DNA of 64,000 nt from JAIQFF01 sp963788505 (GTDB taxonomy: Bacteria > Acidobacteriota > Terriglobia > Terriglobales > Acidobacteriaceae): assembly GCA_963788505.1 (NCBI GenBank), contig CAWBGY010000006.1:310001-374000 (forward strand), read 5' to 3'. The notes below the pieces were generated by a model. That model did no database searches, had not been told where the DNA came from, and was given only the letters and a program-made list of their open reading frames with translations. Positions 16,373-24,553 of the stretch are shown here, piece after piece. Both the position numbers and the translations under genes were made by a program. Each line of letters starts with the position of its first letter. Within the stretch, counting starts at the first letter, position 1.

Positions 16373-17923
16373 ATGGCATCAACCTCCAGCTTACGGCAGC
16401 GTCGCAGCGAAGCGCAGTTGCACGCGCTGGCGGGAGTCGAGCGCGAGATCCGGATCAACGATCCCAATGGCCGCCGTAAATATCTGCGGGATTTCAGCCA
16501 GGCCTTCCGATCTTACCAATCGGTGATCGACCGGCAACAATTGAGCGACGGCGTGCACGCCGCCGACCTCCTCCTTGTAGGCGACTATCACGCGCTGCCC
16601 GCGGCGCAACGTTTTGCCGCGACTCTGCTGGAAGAACGCGCCCAGCCGGGAGACCGTCCGGTCGTGCTGGGACTGGAAACCATCTTTTCCCGCGACCAGC
16701 ACATTCTCGATGAGTGGTGGCGGCGGGAGATTGATGCCGAAGAATTGCAGCAACGCATTCGCTTCGACCTCGACTGGGGCTACGACTGGGCGCCGTTCTA
16801 CGAACTACTGGTGGCCGCGCGCGAGCACGCCGAGGCGATCTACGGACTGGATTGCATGCCGCGCGAAGATCTGCGCAAAATCGGGGCGCGCGACCGCCAT
16901 GCCGTCCACAAGCTGGCCGAAATCCGGCAACGCCATCCCGGCGCAGTCATCATCGTGCTGTTTGGCGAGTCCCATCTCGCGCCCGGGCATCTTCCCAAAG
17001 TGCTGCGCGAGCGCTTGCCGGAAGAACGGGTGCTCACCGTCCTGCAGAACGTGGATGCGCTCTACTGGCGGGCCGCCGGGGAACAGCACGAGCAGGTCGA
17101 GGCCGTGCGCGTGAGTGACGATGTGGTCTGCGTATTCAATTCCACGCCGCTCGAAAAGTACGAGAACTACCGTCTTCACCTCAGCCGCTGGGGACGCACC
17201 GAGGAGGAAGGCCCGGACCTCGCGCCCACCATCTACAACCTGATTGACAGCCTGCTGCGCTTCCTCGATATCGACCGCTACTCTTCGAGCAACGGCACGC
17301 AACCGAAATTTCTGGTGGACCTGATGCCCGAAGTCTATTGCCGCGCTTCCGGCGCGCGTTTGCGCCAACTGCTCTCCCGTCACCACGCCAGCGAGGAAGA
17401 AACCGAAGCCATGGCGCGCCACGTGGAGGAGCGCGGCAGCGTGTACCTGCCGCAGGTCAATGCCTTCTACGTGCATGAGTTCAAGATGATGTATGCGGCG
17501 GAAGAAGCGGCGCGTTTCCTGCATCATGCCTGCCGCGGTTTGCCGGCGCAGGGAGGCGCGGAAACTCGGGAGAGTACGAGTCACTTCTACGTCCAGGCCA
17601 CGGAATCCGCCCTGGGATACTTTGGCTCGCGGGTACTATATCCGGCGCGCCCCGAGGCCGAAGATGCAGGAAACCGCGAACTACCGGAAGAAGCTCCGGA
17701 ATCCCTGCGCAAGAAGACAGAAGCCAGCTCCCAATTGCTTGGTTACATGCTGGGCAACGCGCTCTACGATGCCTATTTGAAGGGACGGGTCACGCGCGGC
17801 ATGTTGCGGCGATGGTTTCTGGCTCATCTCGAAGAGCCGGGCAGAGCCAAAGAAGTCTATCGGGAAATCGCGGCGAAAGTCCGCGGCCACGGCAAGAAAC
17901 TCCCCGCCTCGGCAACCAGATAA
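16373..17923 (+). CDS. ChaN-family (DUF399) protein with long C-terminal extension
   Basis: A 516-residue protein. Residues about 60-260 are a ChaN/TraB-like fold: LLLVGDYHALPAAQRFAATL, VVLGLETIF, YGLDCMPRED, VIIVLFGESHLAPGHLPKVL. ChaN proteins bind haem or iron as periplasmic lipoproteins and belong to the TIKI/EreA-like superfamily, where conserved Glu/His residues (here GDYH, GLE, GESH) form a metal or substrate site. Unlike ChaN, there is no signal peptide or lipobox. The C-terminal 230 residues are unrecognised, with a helical end (GYMLGNALYDAYLKGRVTRG). A cytoplasmic enzyme-like role is inference. Confidence 0.78.
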   Translation: MASTSSLRQRRSEAQLHALAGVEREIRINDPNGRRKYLRDFSQAFRSYQSVIDRQQLSDGVHAADLLLVGDYHALPAAQRFAATLLEERAQPGDRPVVLGLETIFSRDQHILDEWWRREIDAEELQQRIRFDLDWGYDWAPFYELLVAAREHAEAIYGLDCMPREDLRKIGARDRHAVHKLAEIRQRHPGAVIIVLFGESHLAPGHLPKVLRERLPEERVLTVLQNVDALYWRAAGEQHEQVEAVRVSDDVVCVFNSTPLEKYENYRLHLSRWGRTEEEGPDLAPTIYNLIDSLLRFLDIDRYSSSNGTQPKFLVDLMPEVYCRASGARLRQLLSRHHASEEETEAMARHVEERGSVYLPQVNAFYVHEFKMMYAAEEAARFLHHACRGLPAQGGAETRESTSHFYVQATESALGYFGSRVLYPARPEAEDAGNRELPEEAPESLRKKTEASSQLLGYMLGNALYDAYLKGRVTRGMLRRWFLAHLEEPGRAKEVYREIAAKVRGHGKKLPASATR

Positions 17924-17952
17924 ATCAGCCTACTTCCCGAATCCTGACCGTA

Positions 17953-18092
17953 TGGGGCGGACACTCTTGTCCGCCGCTTTTGAAGTTGCTTCCTGTTTTG
18001 CGATATCGTTACCAGTGGCGAAAGCCTCAAAGTCCGTTTTTGGGTACCTGACCTCAAAGTCGAAAGTGGCGGACAAGAGTGTCCGCCCCACA
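17953..18092. repeat. Inverted-repeat element, GGACACTCTTGTCC type
   Basis: Arms TGGGGCGGACACTCTTGTCC (17953-17972, continuing CGCCGCTTTTGA) and GGCGGACAAGAGTGTCCGCC (18068-18087). Inside is an A/T-richer core. The same arms with small changes form the element at 51165-51256. The right end contains the GTG at 18079 that would otherwise open the larB frame. Confidence 0.8.
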
Positions 18093-18105
18093 CCGCCAAT
18101 ACCTC

Positions 18106-18852
18106 TTGAACGCTGACTCCATCCGCGAATTGTTCGACCAGGTACGACGGGGCAAGCTCTCCCCGGATGCCGCCGTGGACCGCCTGCGGCATCTTCCATT
18201 CGAAGATCTGGGTTTTGCCAACCTGGATCACCATCGCGCCTTGCGCAACGGGATGCCCGAGGTGATCTTCGGACCGGGCAAGACTCCGGCCCAGATGGCG
18301 TCTATCTTTTCCCGCCTGGCGAAACACGGAGGCAACATCCTGGCCACGCGGGCGAGCCCCGAGCAGCTGGCGGCGGTAAGAAAGAAAGTGCCCAAGGCTG
18401 AGTATCAGGCGCTGGCGCGCGCGATTGTCCTCCGACGCGACCCGAAGAAGTATGGCAAGGGGATCATCGTCGTGGTCTCGGCCGGGACCAGCGACATTCC
18501 CGTGGCGGAAGAAGCCGTCGTCACCGCCGAAATGATGGGCAACGACGTCGAGCATCTTTACGACGTCGGAGTCGCGGGAATCCATCGCCTGCTGGCGAAT
18601 CGCGCAACTCTGACGCGGGCCCGGGTAGTGATCGTGTGCGCCGGCATGGAAGGGGCGCTGCCCAGCGTGGTGGGTGGACTGGTCGGTGTTCCCGTGATCG
18701 CCGTGCCCACCAGCGTAGGCTACGGGGCGGCGTTCAATGGTCTGGCGGCTCTGCTGGGGATGATGAATTCCTGCGCTTCGAATGTGAGCGTGGTGAACAT
18801 CGATAACGGCTTTGGCGCCGGGTACGTGGCCTCGCTGATTAATCGATTGTAG
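18106..18852 (+). CDS. larB: Nickel-pincer cofactor synthesis protein LarB
   Basis: LarB carboxylates and hydrolyses nicotinic acid adenine dinucleotide, the first step towards the nickel-pincer nucleotide of lactate racemase and relatives. About 248 residues: a short N-terminal domain (LFDQVRRGKLSPDAAVDRLR, LPFEDLGFANLDHHRALRNG) and a PurE-like domain (GIIVVVSAGTSDIPVAEEAV, VVIVCAGMEGALPSVVGGLV, GYGAAFNGLAALLGMMNSCA). The GTG at 18079 lies in the repeat, so I place the start at TTG 18106; it lacks a clear Shine-Dalgarno. larE is found at 55608, while larC and larA are not in the window. Confidence 0.92.
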   Translation: MNADSIRELFDQVRRGKLSPDAAVDRLRHLPFEDLGFANLDHHRALRNGMPEVIFGPGKTPAQMASIFSRLAKHGGNILATRASPEQLAAVRKKVPKAEYQALARAIVLRRDPKKYGKGIIVVVSAGTSDIPVAEEAVVTAEMMGNDVEHLYDVGVAGIHRLLANRATLTRARVVIVCAGMEGALPSVVGGLVGVPVIAVPTSVGYGAAFNGLAALLGMMNSCASNVSVVNIDNGFGAGYVASLINRL

Positions 18853-18869
18853 CTGTATAAACTTGTCGA

Positions 18870-20108
18870 ATGCGCTATCCATTTTTGTTCCTTCTCCTGT
18901 TCATTACCACGGCCAGGGCACAGATCACCCATTACGCCCTTAAGTTGACACCTGATCTCGATCACCAACTTCTCCATGGCCAAGAGACAATCACTTTCTG
19001 GCACAGCCGTGGGAAGATTCAGTTTCAGAAACAGGTAGGCCTACGGATTTCCAGGCTGACTTGCACCGAGTGCGAGGCGACCCTGGCGGATGAGACCGTG
19101 AATGTCCAGTTGCGCAGGACTGGCAAGCACCTCCTTCATCTCGCATACACGGCTGCTCCTCATCGTGGCATCTCATGGTTCTCAGGTCAGGCTGGATTCG
19201 ATACAGCTTTTTATTGTGAAGCGTGGATGGTGTGTGACAACACCCCTGCGCAGAGAGCGACGCTGAGTCTCGAAGTAGTTCTTCCGCCATCGAGTGGGTT
19301 GAAAGCGGCCGGCCCAGGCAGACTCAAGAGGCAGTGGAGAGACAAAGAAGGCGAACACTTTGCCTTCGACCAAAACAGCCCGGTTCAGACGTATCTACTC
19401 AGCTTCGGAGTGGCTAAGCTAGATCGTTCGGCGAGTGGACAATTCGTTCTCTACACGCCGGATAGGGACGCTCACAGAACCACCTTTGCGAAGACGGCTG
19501 ATGCGTATGCGTTCTTGCGCAGCAAGGCGGGCGTGAATCTCGCGGCCGGCCAATATACCCAGGCTTTCATGCCGCAACCCATCGAACAGGAGGCTGCTGG
19601 ACTTGCCCTCATGCCCGCCGCCTATCTGCCGGAACTTGAGCAGAGAGACCAGGTTGCGGACATGACACACGAGTTGGCGCACCAGTGGTGGGGCGTACTC
19701 GTCGGAATCCGCTCATGGTCGGACTTCTGGCTCAACGAGGGCATGGCGGATTTCATGACCGATGCTTATCTGGAGCAACACCAGGGAAGAGCGGCATACG
19801 ATCACGAGATCGTCGCCGCGAAAGAACGGATGGATAAGCTGCGTGCGGCGGGGCAGGATCGGCCCCTGCATTGGGAAGGCTGGAAGGATGCGCACGACGC
19901 ACTCGGCCAGATTCCCTATGTGAAGGGCGCGTTGTTTCTTGACCGCCTGAGGACAGAGCTTGGTGAGGAGAAATTTTGGCTAGGAATCGCACTCTACACG
20001 ACCCGGAATGCGGGTCGTTTGGTCGATTCGCAAGACTTCGAGCGCGCTATGGAAGAAGCCTGCGGTCGAGATCTCAGGGTGCTGTTCGATTCGATGGTGT
20101 ATCACTGA
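18870..20108 (+). CDS. M1-family zinc metallopeptidase, short form
   Basis: A 412-residue exported peptidase; the signal peptide ends about residue 17 (FITTARAQ). The zinc site is intact: HELAH at 267-271 and Glu290 in NEGMADF, exactly 18 residues after the second His. The usual GAMEN exopeptidase motif is replaced by EAAGLALMP (241-249), so substrate N-terminus recognition may differ. It is much shorter than classical aminopeptidase N (about 870), lacking the C-terminal helical domain, which resembles small acidobacterial M1-like proteins. It starts 17 bases after larB but its function seems unrelated. Confidence 0.85.
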   Translation: MRYPFLFLLLFITTARAQITHYALKLTPDLDHQLLHGQETITFWHSRGKIQFQKQVGLRISRLTCTECEATLADETVNVQLRRTGKHLLHLAYTAAPHRGISWFSGQAGFDTAFYCEAWMVCDNTPAQRATLSLEVVLPPSSGLKAAGPGRLKRQWRDKEGEHFAFDQNSPVQTYLLSFGVAKLDRSASGQFVLYTPDRDAHRTTFAKTADAYAFLRSKAGVNLAAGQYTQAFMPQPIEQEAAGLALMPAAYLPELEQRDQVADMTHELAHQWWGVLVGIRSWSDFWLNEGMADFMTDAYLEQHQGRAAYDHEIVAAKERMDKLRAAGQDRPLHWEGWKDAHDALGQIPYVKGALFLDRLRTELGEEKFWLGIALYTTRNAGRLVDSQDFERAMEEACGRDLRVLFDSMVYH

Positions 20109-20281
20109 GGAGAAATCGGTCGGTTTGAAATCAAATTGGCCGTTGCAGTCGGCGGCTTCGCAATCGGCTTTCGAGAGCTGCTGAGGGAAACTTTCCGAGC
20201 CTTGCTCGACCTCGGACAGGCCCTTCAGCTTCCCTCACGGCAGTTCCGACCGGTCCGCACCGAAACAGTGATGGTGCATGC
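20109..20281. other. Convergent gap; no gene supported
   Basis: Open frames here show no family signal and overlap the end of the BON gene on the opposite strand. It holds short imperfect palindromes only. Confidence 0.4.
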
Positions 20282-20309
20282 AAAAAAGGCACGGCCGAAG
20301 CCGTGCCTT
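20282..20309 (-). terminator. Terminator of the BON-domain gene
   Basis: Ten-base perfect stem AAGGCACGGC/GCCGTGCCTT with a four-base loop, followed on the minus strand by six T. It lies about 50 bases past the stop at 20360. Confidence 0.85.
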
Positions 20310-20359
20310 CCTACACTTTCAATTTTGTCCCCTGCACGAGCGGGACGCTCGCGCCTGCA

Positions 20360-21112
20360 TTACGAGCCTTTGACTACTTCCAGGTTGTTCTGCACGCTGA
20401 ACACGCCGAAGATCTGGTTTGCGCGCATGCCGGCAATTTGCTTGTCCGCAGCGCTGGCAACCGTGCCGTACAGGCTCAGCTTGCCGTTGTCCACTACGAT
20501 GCGGATCGGTTTTGCCGGATCGCCAGCGTAGCGGCCCAGCACCGGGTCACGATAAATCGCGCGTACGGCGCTGATCCGAATCTGGTCGTCGAAGCCTGAT
20601 ACCGGCGCAACCTTGATGCTGTCCACCACGTCTTTTACGCCGGGCATGGAATTGGCCAGCGCCAGGGCTGAGTCGCGGCCGATCTCAGTGCGGGTTTCGC
20701 CGTTCAGAGTGGCAACACCGTTTTTCACCGAGACGTTGACGAAGTTGAACAGGTTGTCGTAGCCGATGCGGTCATAGTGCAACTTGCGTTGCAGGTTTGC
20801 CTGCAGATCGGCGTCGGGCGCGGACGAACTGACTGCGACCAGGTTGCGAACTCCCTGGACCTTATCGACCTTGCGAGCTTTCTTGGCCGCATCCAGCTTC
20901 TGCTGATAGAGATTCACCGTACCGGAGAGGGTCACAATGCCGTCTTCGACGCTGGCCTGCAGGTTGCGAAAGTCGCTCTTTTTCGCCAACTGCTGAGTCA
21001 CCTGGGCCTGGATGTCACTGTCGTAGCGGGCGCTGGGAGTCTGGGCCAACACGCCGACGCTGAGCACCCCCACCGCAAGAAATGTAGTCACCGCACTAAG
21101 AATGCTTTTCAT
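20360..21112 (-). CDS. Exported BON-domain protein (three BON repeats)
   Basis: A 250-residue protein with signal peptide (residues 1-23, ends VGVLAQ). Three BON domains follow: about 30-95 (DIQAQVTQQLAKKSDFRNLQ, VTLSGTVNLYQQKLDAAKKA), 100-170 (NVSVKNGVATLNGETRTEIG) and 175-248 (RIVVDNGKLSLYGTVASAAD). BON domains bind phospholipid or envelope surfaces in OsmY-like stress proteins. A perfect palindrome ACTAACCGGTTAGT lies 26 bases before the start and may be an operator. It is divergent from the marR gene. Confidence 0.88.
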   Translation of the reverse strand: MKSILSAVTTFLAVGVLSVGVLAQTPSARYDSDIQAQVTQQLAKKSDFRNLQASVEDGIVTLSGTVNLYQQKLDAAKKARKVDKVQGVRNLVAVSSSAPDADLQANLQRKLHYDRIGYDNLFNFVNVSVKNGVATLNGETRTEIGRDSALALANSMPGVKDVVDSIKVAPVSGFDDQIRISAVRAIYRDPVLGRYAGDPAKPIRIVVDNGKLSLYGTVASAADKQIAGMRANQIFGVFSVQNNLEVVKGS

Positions 21113-21137
21113 AAGACAATCCTCTTTCCCGGCATTT

Positions 21138-21151
21138 ACTAACCGGTTAGT
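21138..21151. promoter_or_regulatory. Perfect palindrome ACTAACCGGTTAGT, operator candidate
   Basis: A 14-base perfect palindrome starting 26 bases upstream of the BON gene ATG. Palindromes of this form are typical binding sites of TetR-family repressors, but no tetR gene is in the window. Role is inference. Confidence 0.45.
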
Positions 21152-21254
21152 TAATTAATTGGATGCGCTCCGCGGAGGACAGGATGCCAAAGGGTTCGCC
21201 GCTCCGAAGGAGCACGAACCGGGAGATATGTGCGGCCCCCAGAAATAATCCAGC

Positions 21255-21283
21255 TTGACGGTAGTCGTTATAACGAATATAAT
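21255..21283 (+). promoter_or_regulatory. marR promoter with embedded operator TCGTTATAACGA
   Basis: -35 TTGACG (21255-21260), 17-base spacer, -10 TATAAT (21278-21283). The spacer holds the perfect palindrome TCGTTATAACGA (21265-21276). Transcription should begin about 21290, next to the GTG at 21291, so the mRNA would be leaderless. The same 12-mer occurs at 21777, upstream of the rhodanese gene. Confidence 0.8.
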
Positions 21284-21290
21284 TGGCTCT

Positions 21291-21761
21291 GTGCGTAAGA
21301 GCATTCAAGCCGAGATTCATCAGAGCAAGCCATTCAGCAGCCTGGAGGAGGAGGCTCTGATCGCCCTGCAGCGCACTGCAGACCGCCTGCAGTGGCGTTT
21401 GAGCGAGATGCTGAAGGCTCATGGGCTTTCTCCCACCCAATACAACGCCCTGCGCATCCTTCGCGGCGCCAGGGACGAAGGACGGGCCTGCAGCGAGATC
21501 GCTGATCGCATGGTCAACCGTGATCCCGACATCACCCGCCTGGTGGACCGCCTGGAGCGCCGGGGGCTGGTCGTCCGCAGCCGCGAAGGCCGGGACCGCC
21601 GGGTCATTACCACTCGCATTACACCCGCCGGCCTGGAACTCCTGCAGACCCTGGACCGCCCCATCGAGGAGTTTAACCAGAAGATGCTCGGGCCCATGGG
21701 CGAGCAGCAGTTACAGACTTTAATCCGCCTCCTGGAATCCGCCCGAGAGCAGACGGACTAA
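21291..21761 (+). CDS. MarR-family transcriptional regulator
   Basis: About 156 residues from the GTG at 21291; the longer reading from 21255 would start inside the -35 box and is rejected. Winged-helix core: LSEMLKAHGLSPTQYNALRI, ACSEIADRMVNRDPDITRLV, wing RSREGRDRRVITTRITPAGL. MarR dimers bind short palindromes and let go on binding phenolics or on thiol oxidation; there is one early helix pair and no cysteine in the core, so a ligand mode is more likely. The TCGTTATAACGA sites overlapping its own promoter and preceding rhodanese suggest control of itself and of the rhodanese-doxX genes. Confidence 0.9.
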   Translation: MRKSIQAEIHQSKPFSSLEEEALIALQRTADRLQWRLSEMLKAHGLSPTQYNALRILRGARDEGRACSEIADRMVNRDPDITRLVDRLERRGLVVRSREGRDRRVITTRITPAGLELLQTLDRPIEEFNQKMLGPMGEQQLQTLIRLLESAREQTD

Positions 21762-21776
21762 TATTTTGCTACGTAA

Positions 21777-21788
21777 TCGTTATAACGA
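21777..21788 (+). promoter_or_regulatory. Second TCGTTATAACGA operator, before the rhodanese gene
   Basis: The identical 12-base palindrome lies 36 bases before the rhodanese ATG. Two exact copies within 525 bases, one in the promoter of a marR gene, strongly suggest the binding site of that regulator. The -10 here may be TTGTAT at 21795-21800, which is weak. Confidence 0.75.
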
Positions 21789-21823
21789 CATCTGTTGTAT
21801 GGACTAGAAAAGGAGCACTACCG

Positions 21824-22180
21824 ATGAGTCCTACTACCGCAACCGAAGCAACCGTAAGAACCATTTCAACCCGGGACGTTCAGCAGCTTCTGGACAGCAA
21901 GCGTCCTATCGAATTCTGGAACGTGCTCACGGATGAATGGTTTAAGGGAGAGAACATCGTAGGTTCGCGCCACGTGCCTCTGGACAAAGTAGGTGGCGAA
22001 GTACGAGCCACGAATTTGCCCAAGAATGCTGAGATCGTCGTATACTGCGGCGGCCCGAAGTGTCCGCAAAGTCGTATGGCGGCTGAGAAGCTGTTGAAGC
22101 TGGGCTATGAAAACGTCCGCGCCTACGAGGGCGGGCTGGAAGAGTGGAAGGCCGCCGGCCTGGCCATCGAGAAGGCGTAA
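21824..22180 (+). CDS. Rhodanese-domain sulfurtransferase
   Basis: A 118-residue single rhodanese domain. The loop VVYCGGPKCPQS holds the likely persulfide-forming Cys75 and a second Cys80, a CxxxxC arrangement seen in single-domain rhodaneses that carry sulfane sulfur. Start is supported by AAAGGAG ten bases upstream. Signature: TRDVQQLLDSKRPIEFWNVL, GSRHVPLDKV, GYENVRAYEGGLEEWKAAGL. It is followed by doxX after a 98-base gap and preceded by the MarR operator, so it is likely a regulated sulfur or redox stress gene. Cytoplasmic. Confidence 0.9.
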   Translation: MSPTTATEATVRTISTRDVQQLLDSKRPIEFWNVLTDEWFKGENIVGSRHVPLDKVGGEVRATNLPKNAEIVVYCGGPKCPQSRMAAEKLLKLGYENVRAYEGGLEEWKAAGLAIEKA

Positions 22181-22278
22181 CTTACAGCATTCGGCGAGGC
22201 AGAGGGCCAGACCGGCCCTCTGTGTATTTTCTGGGATGGGGAGACCAAAGAGGCACCGAGGGTTCTGGAGGAAATCTC

Positions 22279-22698
22279 ATGAGCAACGGTTCAATTCAGG
22301 CTTCGAATCAGTCTTGTGGACTTACGGTTTTGCGAGTGGTCACCGGTATCATTTTCCTGGCACACGGGTGGCAGAAGCTGTTCGGGATGGGCTTCCACGG
22401 AACCGCCGGGATGTTCGGCGCCATGGGCGTACCGATGCCGGCGGTGTCGTCAGCGATCGTGACCCTGGTGGAATGTCTCGGAGGCATCGCCCTGGTGATC
22501 GGACTACTAACGCGATGGGCCGCCGCCTTGAATGGCTTTGACATGATCGTGGCCATTCTGCTGGTTCACCTGAAGCATGGGTTCCTCAAGCCGGGAGGCG
22601 TCGAGCACCCGTTGATCATGCTGGCTGCGTGTATCGCGCTGGTCGTGATGGGGCCGGGAGCGGCATCAGTCGACGGAGCGCTGGCCAAGCGCACCTGA
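22279..22698 (+). CDS. DoxX-family membrane protein
   Basis: A 139-residue integral membrane protein from ATG 22279, supported by GGAGG seven bases upstream. Four membrane helices are visible: LTVLRVVTGIIFLAHGWQKL, SAIVTLVECLGGIALVIGLL, ALNGFDMIVAILLVHLKHGF, LIMLAACIALVVMGPGAASV. DoxX proteins form quinone-linked redox or thiol-stress complexes, for instance with superoxide dismutase and a thiosulfate sulfurtransferase in mycobacteria. Pairing with a rhodanese here agrees with that theme; joint control by the MarR protein is inference. Confidence 0.9.
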   Translation: MSNGSIQASNQSCGLTVLRVVTGIIFLAHGWQKLFGMGFHGTAGMFGAMGVPMPAVSSAIVTLVECLGGIALVIGLLTRWAAALNGFDMIVAILLVHLKHGFLKPGGVEHPLIMLAACIALVVMGPGAASVDGALAKRT

Positions 22699-22707
22699 GC
22701 CCCAGAT

Positions 22708-23154
22708 TCACCCCTGGGGCTGGCAGACGCCGAAGTCTTTGGATATCGCTTTTGTTTCCCAGACAGCCGGCTTGCCGGCCTCCTTGGCCTTGATCTTTTT
22801 GCCCTGCAAGGTCATGCGGTCGCCCGGCTTGATGTCTGCCGTATTGCCGGAGAGCGCATAAGACCGTTTGTCCTTCTCGTCCGTCACGCTCATCCCATTG
22901 TCTCCCGAGGAGACACATCCCGTAATTGTTCGCTTCTTGGACGATTCGTGAATGACTAAATAGGCTACCACTACCACGGCCGCAACCACCCCCACGATGA
23001 TGCCTACGATCGTCCCATTGCTTACGATCTTGCTTGATCCAGTCTGCGCATCAGCACTCGTGGGTAGAGCTACACTGAGAGCGACAATCAGAACTCCGCA
23101 CCAGAGGTACTTTGAGATCACGTTCTTCTCCTGTTGGCCGGAGTCCTCGACCAT
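22708..23154 (-). CDS. Exported/membrane protein with DUF5818-like domain
   Basis: 148 residues from ATG 23154 (GGAGAGG upstream); a GTG at 23121 with its own AGGAG is an equally good start. A signal peptide (ends TSADAQT) is followed by a membrane helix (GTIVGIIVGVVAAVVVVAYL). The C-terminal domain starts ITGCVSSGDNGMSVTDEKDK and ends WETKAISKDFGVCQP, an OB-fold-like pattern with two cysteines that I associate with DUF5818 proteins of acidobacteria. Function unknown. Convergent with doxX, which stops ten bases away. Confidence 0.7.
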   Translation of the reverse strand: MVEDSGQQEKNVISKYLWCGVLIVALSVALPTSADAQTGSSKIVSNGTIVGIIVGVVAAVVVVAYLVIHESSKKRTITGCVSSGDNGMSVTDEKDKRSYALSGNTADIKPGDRMTLQGKKIKAKEAGKPAVWETKAISKDFGVCQPQG

Positions 23155-23206
23155 GACCTCTCCGTCCGCTCGAAAACGTACACCTGATCGTCATTGAATG
23201 CAATTG

Positions 23207-24553
23207 TCAGTGGGGTTTGCTGCGGCGTTTCTTCGGGGCTGCTCGGACCGATTTCCGCCCTCCCCCGAATACCCGCGCGAAAATCTTGTCGATGTTTCTG
23301 AGCTGACGCTTCAAATCAAAGGCCCGTTCAATCTGCGCCCGGGGGACCCGGCTGGTAATGCTCTTGTCCTTCAGCACCAGGTCGCGGAAATTTCGTCCTT
23401 CTTTCCAGGCCCGCATGGCATGGTTCTGCACCGTGCGGTAAGCGTCCTCGCGGGAAACTCCATGTTCCACCAGGTCAAGCAGAAGCTGTCCGCTGAAAAC
23501 CAGGCCGCCCGTGCTTTCCAGATTGGACTTCATGCGTTCCAGGTACACGAACATGGTGTCGAGCACATTTGCGGTCTTCTGCAGCATGTAGTCCACGAGG
23601 GTGGTGGAGTCGGGAATGATGATCCGTTCCACCGACGAGTGCGAGATGTCGCGCTCATGCCACAAGGCGACGTTTTCAAACGCCGCCTGCGCGTTCGAAC
23701 GCACCACCCGGGCCAGGCCGCTGATCTGTTCCAGGGTGACCGGGTTGCGCTTGTGAGGCATGGCGGAAGAGCCCTTCTGCTTTTCGCTGAAGAACTCTTC
23801 CACTTCGCGCACTTCGGTGCGTTGCAAGTGCCGCAGTTCGGTGGCGATCTTGTCCAGAGTGCAGGCGATCACGGCCAGCGTGGCGAGATATGCCGCATGA
23901 CGATCGCGCTGGATCACCTGGGATGAGATGGCAGCAGCCTTCAATCCCAGGCGCTCGCACATGCTCTCTTCCAGTTCGGGGCTGAGATGGGCAAACGTGC
24001 CCACGGCTCCGGAAAACTTGCCCACGCGCATGTCCTCGGCGGCATTGCGAAAGCGCGCGATATTGCGCTGGGTCTCGGAGTACCAGTTGGCCAGCTTGAA
24101 ACCAAACGTGATGGGCTCGGCGTGAATGCCGTGGGTGCGGCCGATCATGGGCGTGTCTTTGAATTCCCAGGCGCGGCGTTCCAGCACGGTGGAAAGCTTT
24201 TCCAGATCGGCGGCAATGATGGCCGAGGCTTGCTGGATGAGCAGCGCCTGGGAAGTGTCGACGACATCATTCGAGGTCAGCCCGTAATGAAACCAGCGGG
24301 CGTGGGGTCCAACAATCTCGGCTACGGCGGTGGTAAAGGCAATTACATCGTGGCGCACTTCCGCTTCGATCTCGGCAATCCGGTCCAGATTGAAGTCCGC
24401 CCGCTCGCGGATGGCCCGGGCGGCGTCCTTGGGCACCATGCCGGCTTCAGCCAGGGTTTCGGTGGCCGCGACTTCGACCGCCAGCCAGGTGCGGAAGCGA
24501 TTCTCGTCGCTCCAGATGCGGCCCATGTCGGGACGGGTGTAGCGTGGGATCAA
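23207..24553 (-). CDS. purB: Adenylosuccinate lyase
   Basis: Catalyses two fumarate-releasing steps of purine synthesis: SAICAR to AICAR and adenylosuccinate to AMP. A 448-residue fumarase/aspartase-fold protein. The signature loop GSSAMPHKRNPV is intact, with the catalytic Ser in the flexible loop, and the general acid His is in the segment GRTHGIHAEPITFG. N-terminus MIPRYTRPDMGRIWSDENRF matches the B. subtilis type. No purine genes are adjacent. C-terminus is extended by a basic tail (GGGRKSVRAAPKKRRSKPH). Confidence 0.95.
   Translation of the reverse strand: MIPRYTRPDMGRIWSDENRFRTWLAVEVAATETLAEAGMVPKDAARAIRERADFNLDRIAEIEAEVRHDVIAFTTAVAEIVGPHARWFHYGLTSNDVVDTSQALLIQQASAIIAADLEKLSTVLERRAWEFKDTPMIGRTHGIHAEPITFGFKLANWYSETQRNIARFRNAAEDMRVGKFSGAVGTFAHLSPELEESMCERLGLKAAAISSQVIQRDRHAAYLATLAVIACTLDKIATELRHLQRTEVREVEEFFSEKQKGSSAMPHKRNPVTLEQISGLARVVRSNAQAAFENVALWHERDISHSSVERIIIPDSTTLVDYMLQKTANVLDTMFVYLERMKSNLESTGGLVFSGQLLLDLVEHGVSREDAYRTVQNHAMRAWKEGRNFRDLVLKDKSITSRVPRAQIERAFDLKRQLRNIDKIFARVFGGGRKSVRAAPKKRRSKPH

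Noticed and set aside
18079..18105. GTG at 18079 as the larB start
   Set aside because: It lies inside the right arm of the GGACAAGAGTGTCC repeat; the protein family begins nearer the TTG at 18106.
20136..20531. Plus-strand ORF overlapping the BON gene 3' end
   Set aside because: Overlaps the terminator and the BON coding sequence, and has no start signal or domain.
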